From: DASSCW01 sp036556695
GTDB lineage: Bacteria; Chloroflexota; Limnocylindria; QHBO01
Length of the DNA stretch: 52,656 nucleotides
Direction of reading: 5' to 3'
NCBI GenBank assembly: GCA_036556695.1
Contig: DATBIY010000049.1
Span: 1-52,656, forward strand
Part shown: positions 52,598-52,656 of the stretch, piece by piece
Layout: every line of letters starts with the position of its first letter
Position numbering within the stretch: position 1 is the first letter of the stretch
The notes under the pieces: generated by a model
The model's database searches: none
Seen by the model: only the letters and a program-made list of their open reading frames with translations
What the model was told of the DNA's origin: nothing
Program-made: the position numbers and the translations under genes

Positions 52598-52656
52598 CAG
52601 ACCGGCCGTTCGGCGCCCGAAACGGACTTCTCCTGCCAATTCGGTAACGTTCCGGA

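Overview
This is a GC-rich (about 70% by eye) bacterial chromosome segment made almost entirely of housekeeping genes. No phage, insertion sequence, CRISPR array or defence island is visible. Gene content and style (short EF-Ts, acidic tails on S2 and S6, a DUF3352 gene between ffh and rpsP, a T-box in front of ileS, a DUF4015 glycoside-hydrolase lipoprotein, a coiled-coil gene between coaD and the DUF177 gene) suggest a Chloroflexota member, perhaps of the Limnocylindria or Ellin6529 kind. That assignment is inferred from content, not from a phylogeny.

Most genes lie on the minus strand in tight, often overlapping operons (ATGA, GTGA and TGATG junctions). Read from right to left on that strand: tRNA-Phe, Gly, Gln and Cys at the right edge and tRNA-Leu near 51.2 kb; rpsF-ssb-rpsR plus a Na+/Ca2+-exchanger-type antiporter; ilvE, a family 2 glycosyltransferase and a membrane protein; ileS behind a T-box riboswitch; lspA-rluD-gmk-priA-def-fmt; a zinc peptidase-rlmN-rpe-lipoprotein-dtd run; recG-rsmD-coaD-coiled-coil gene-DUF177-rpmF-plsX-nusB-acpP-rnc-smc-ftsY; ffh-DUF3352-rpsP-KH-rimM-trmD-rplS-rnhB-yraN; and rpsB-tsf-pyrH-frr-uppS-cdsA-dxr-rseP, the last gene running off the left edge. 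Plus-strand genes are few: a LysM/transglycosylase, rpmB, a BON-domain protein, a TadZ/CpaE-like ATPase with a GT39-like membrane protein, and a response regulator.

Together these genes cover translation (S2, S6, S16, S18, L19, L28, L32, EF-Ts, RRF, IleRS, tRNAs, RimM, TrmD, RsmD, RlmN, Fmt, Def, Dtd), envelope lipid and isoprenoid synthesis (Dxr, UppS, CdsA, PlsX, AcpP, LspA), protein export (Ffh, FtsY), replication, repair and chromosome maintenance (Smc, RecG, PriA, SSB, RNase HII), and nucleotide supply (PyrH, Gmk).

The most useful second-look items are regulatory or about translation starts. The coiled-coil gene appears to start at ACG, and nusB appears to lack a standard start codon at its conserved N-terminus. 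recG, def and lspA have -10 elements 6-7 nt before their start codons, suggesting leaderless mRNAs. A 12-bp tandem repeat sits between the rpsB and transglycosylase promoters. The rpsF leader carries an S6:S18-like fold and shares a -35 region with the divergent TadZ-like gene. The ileS T-box is clear. I found no convincing evidence of a wholly new multi-gene system.
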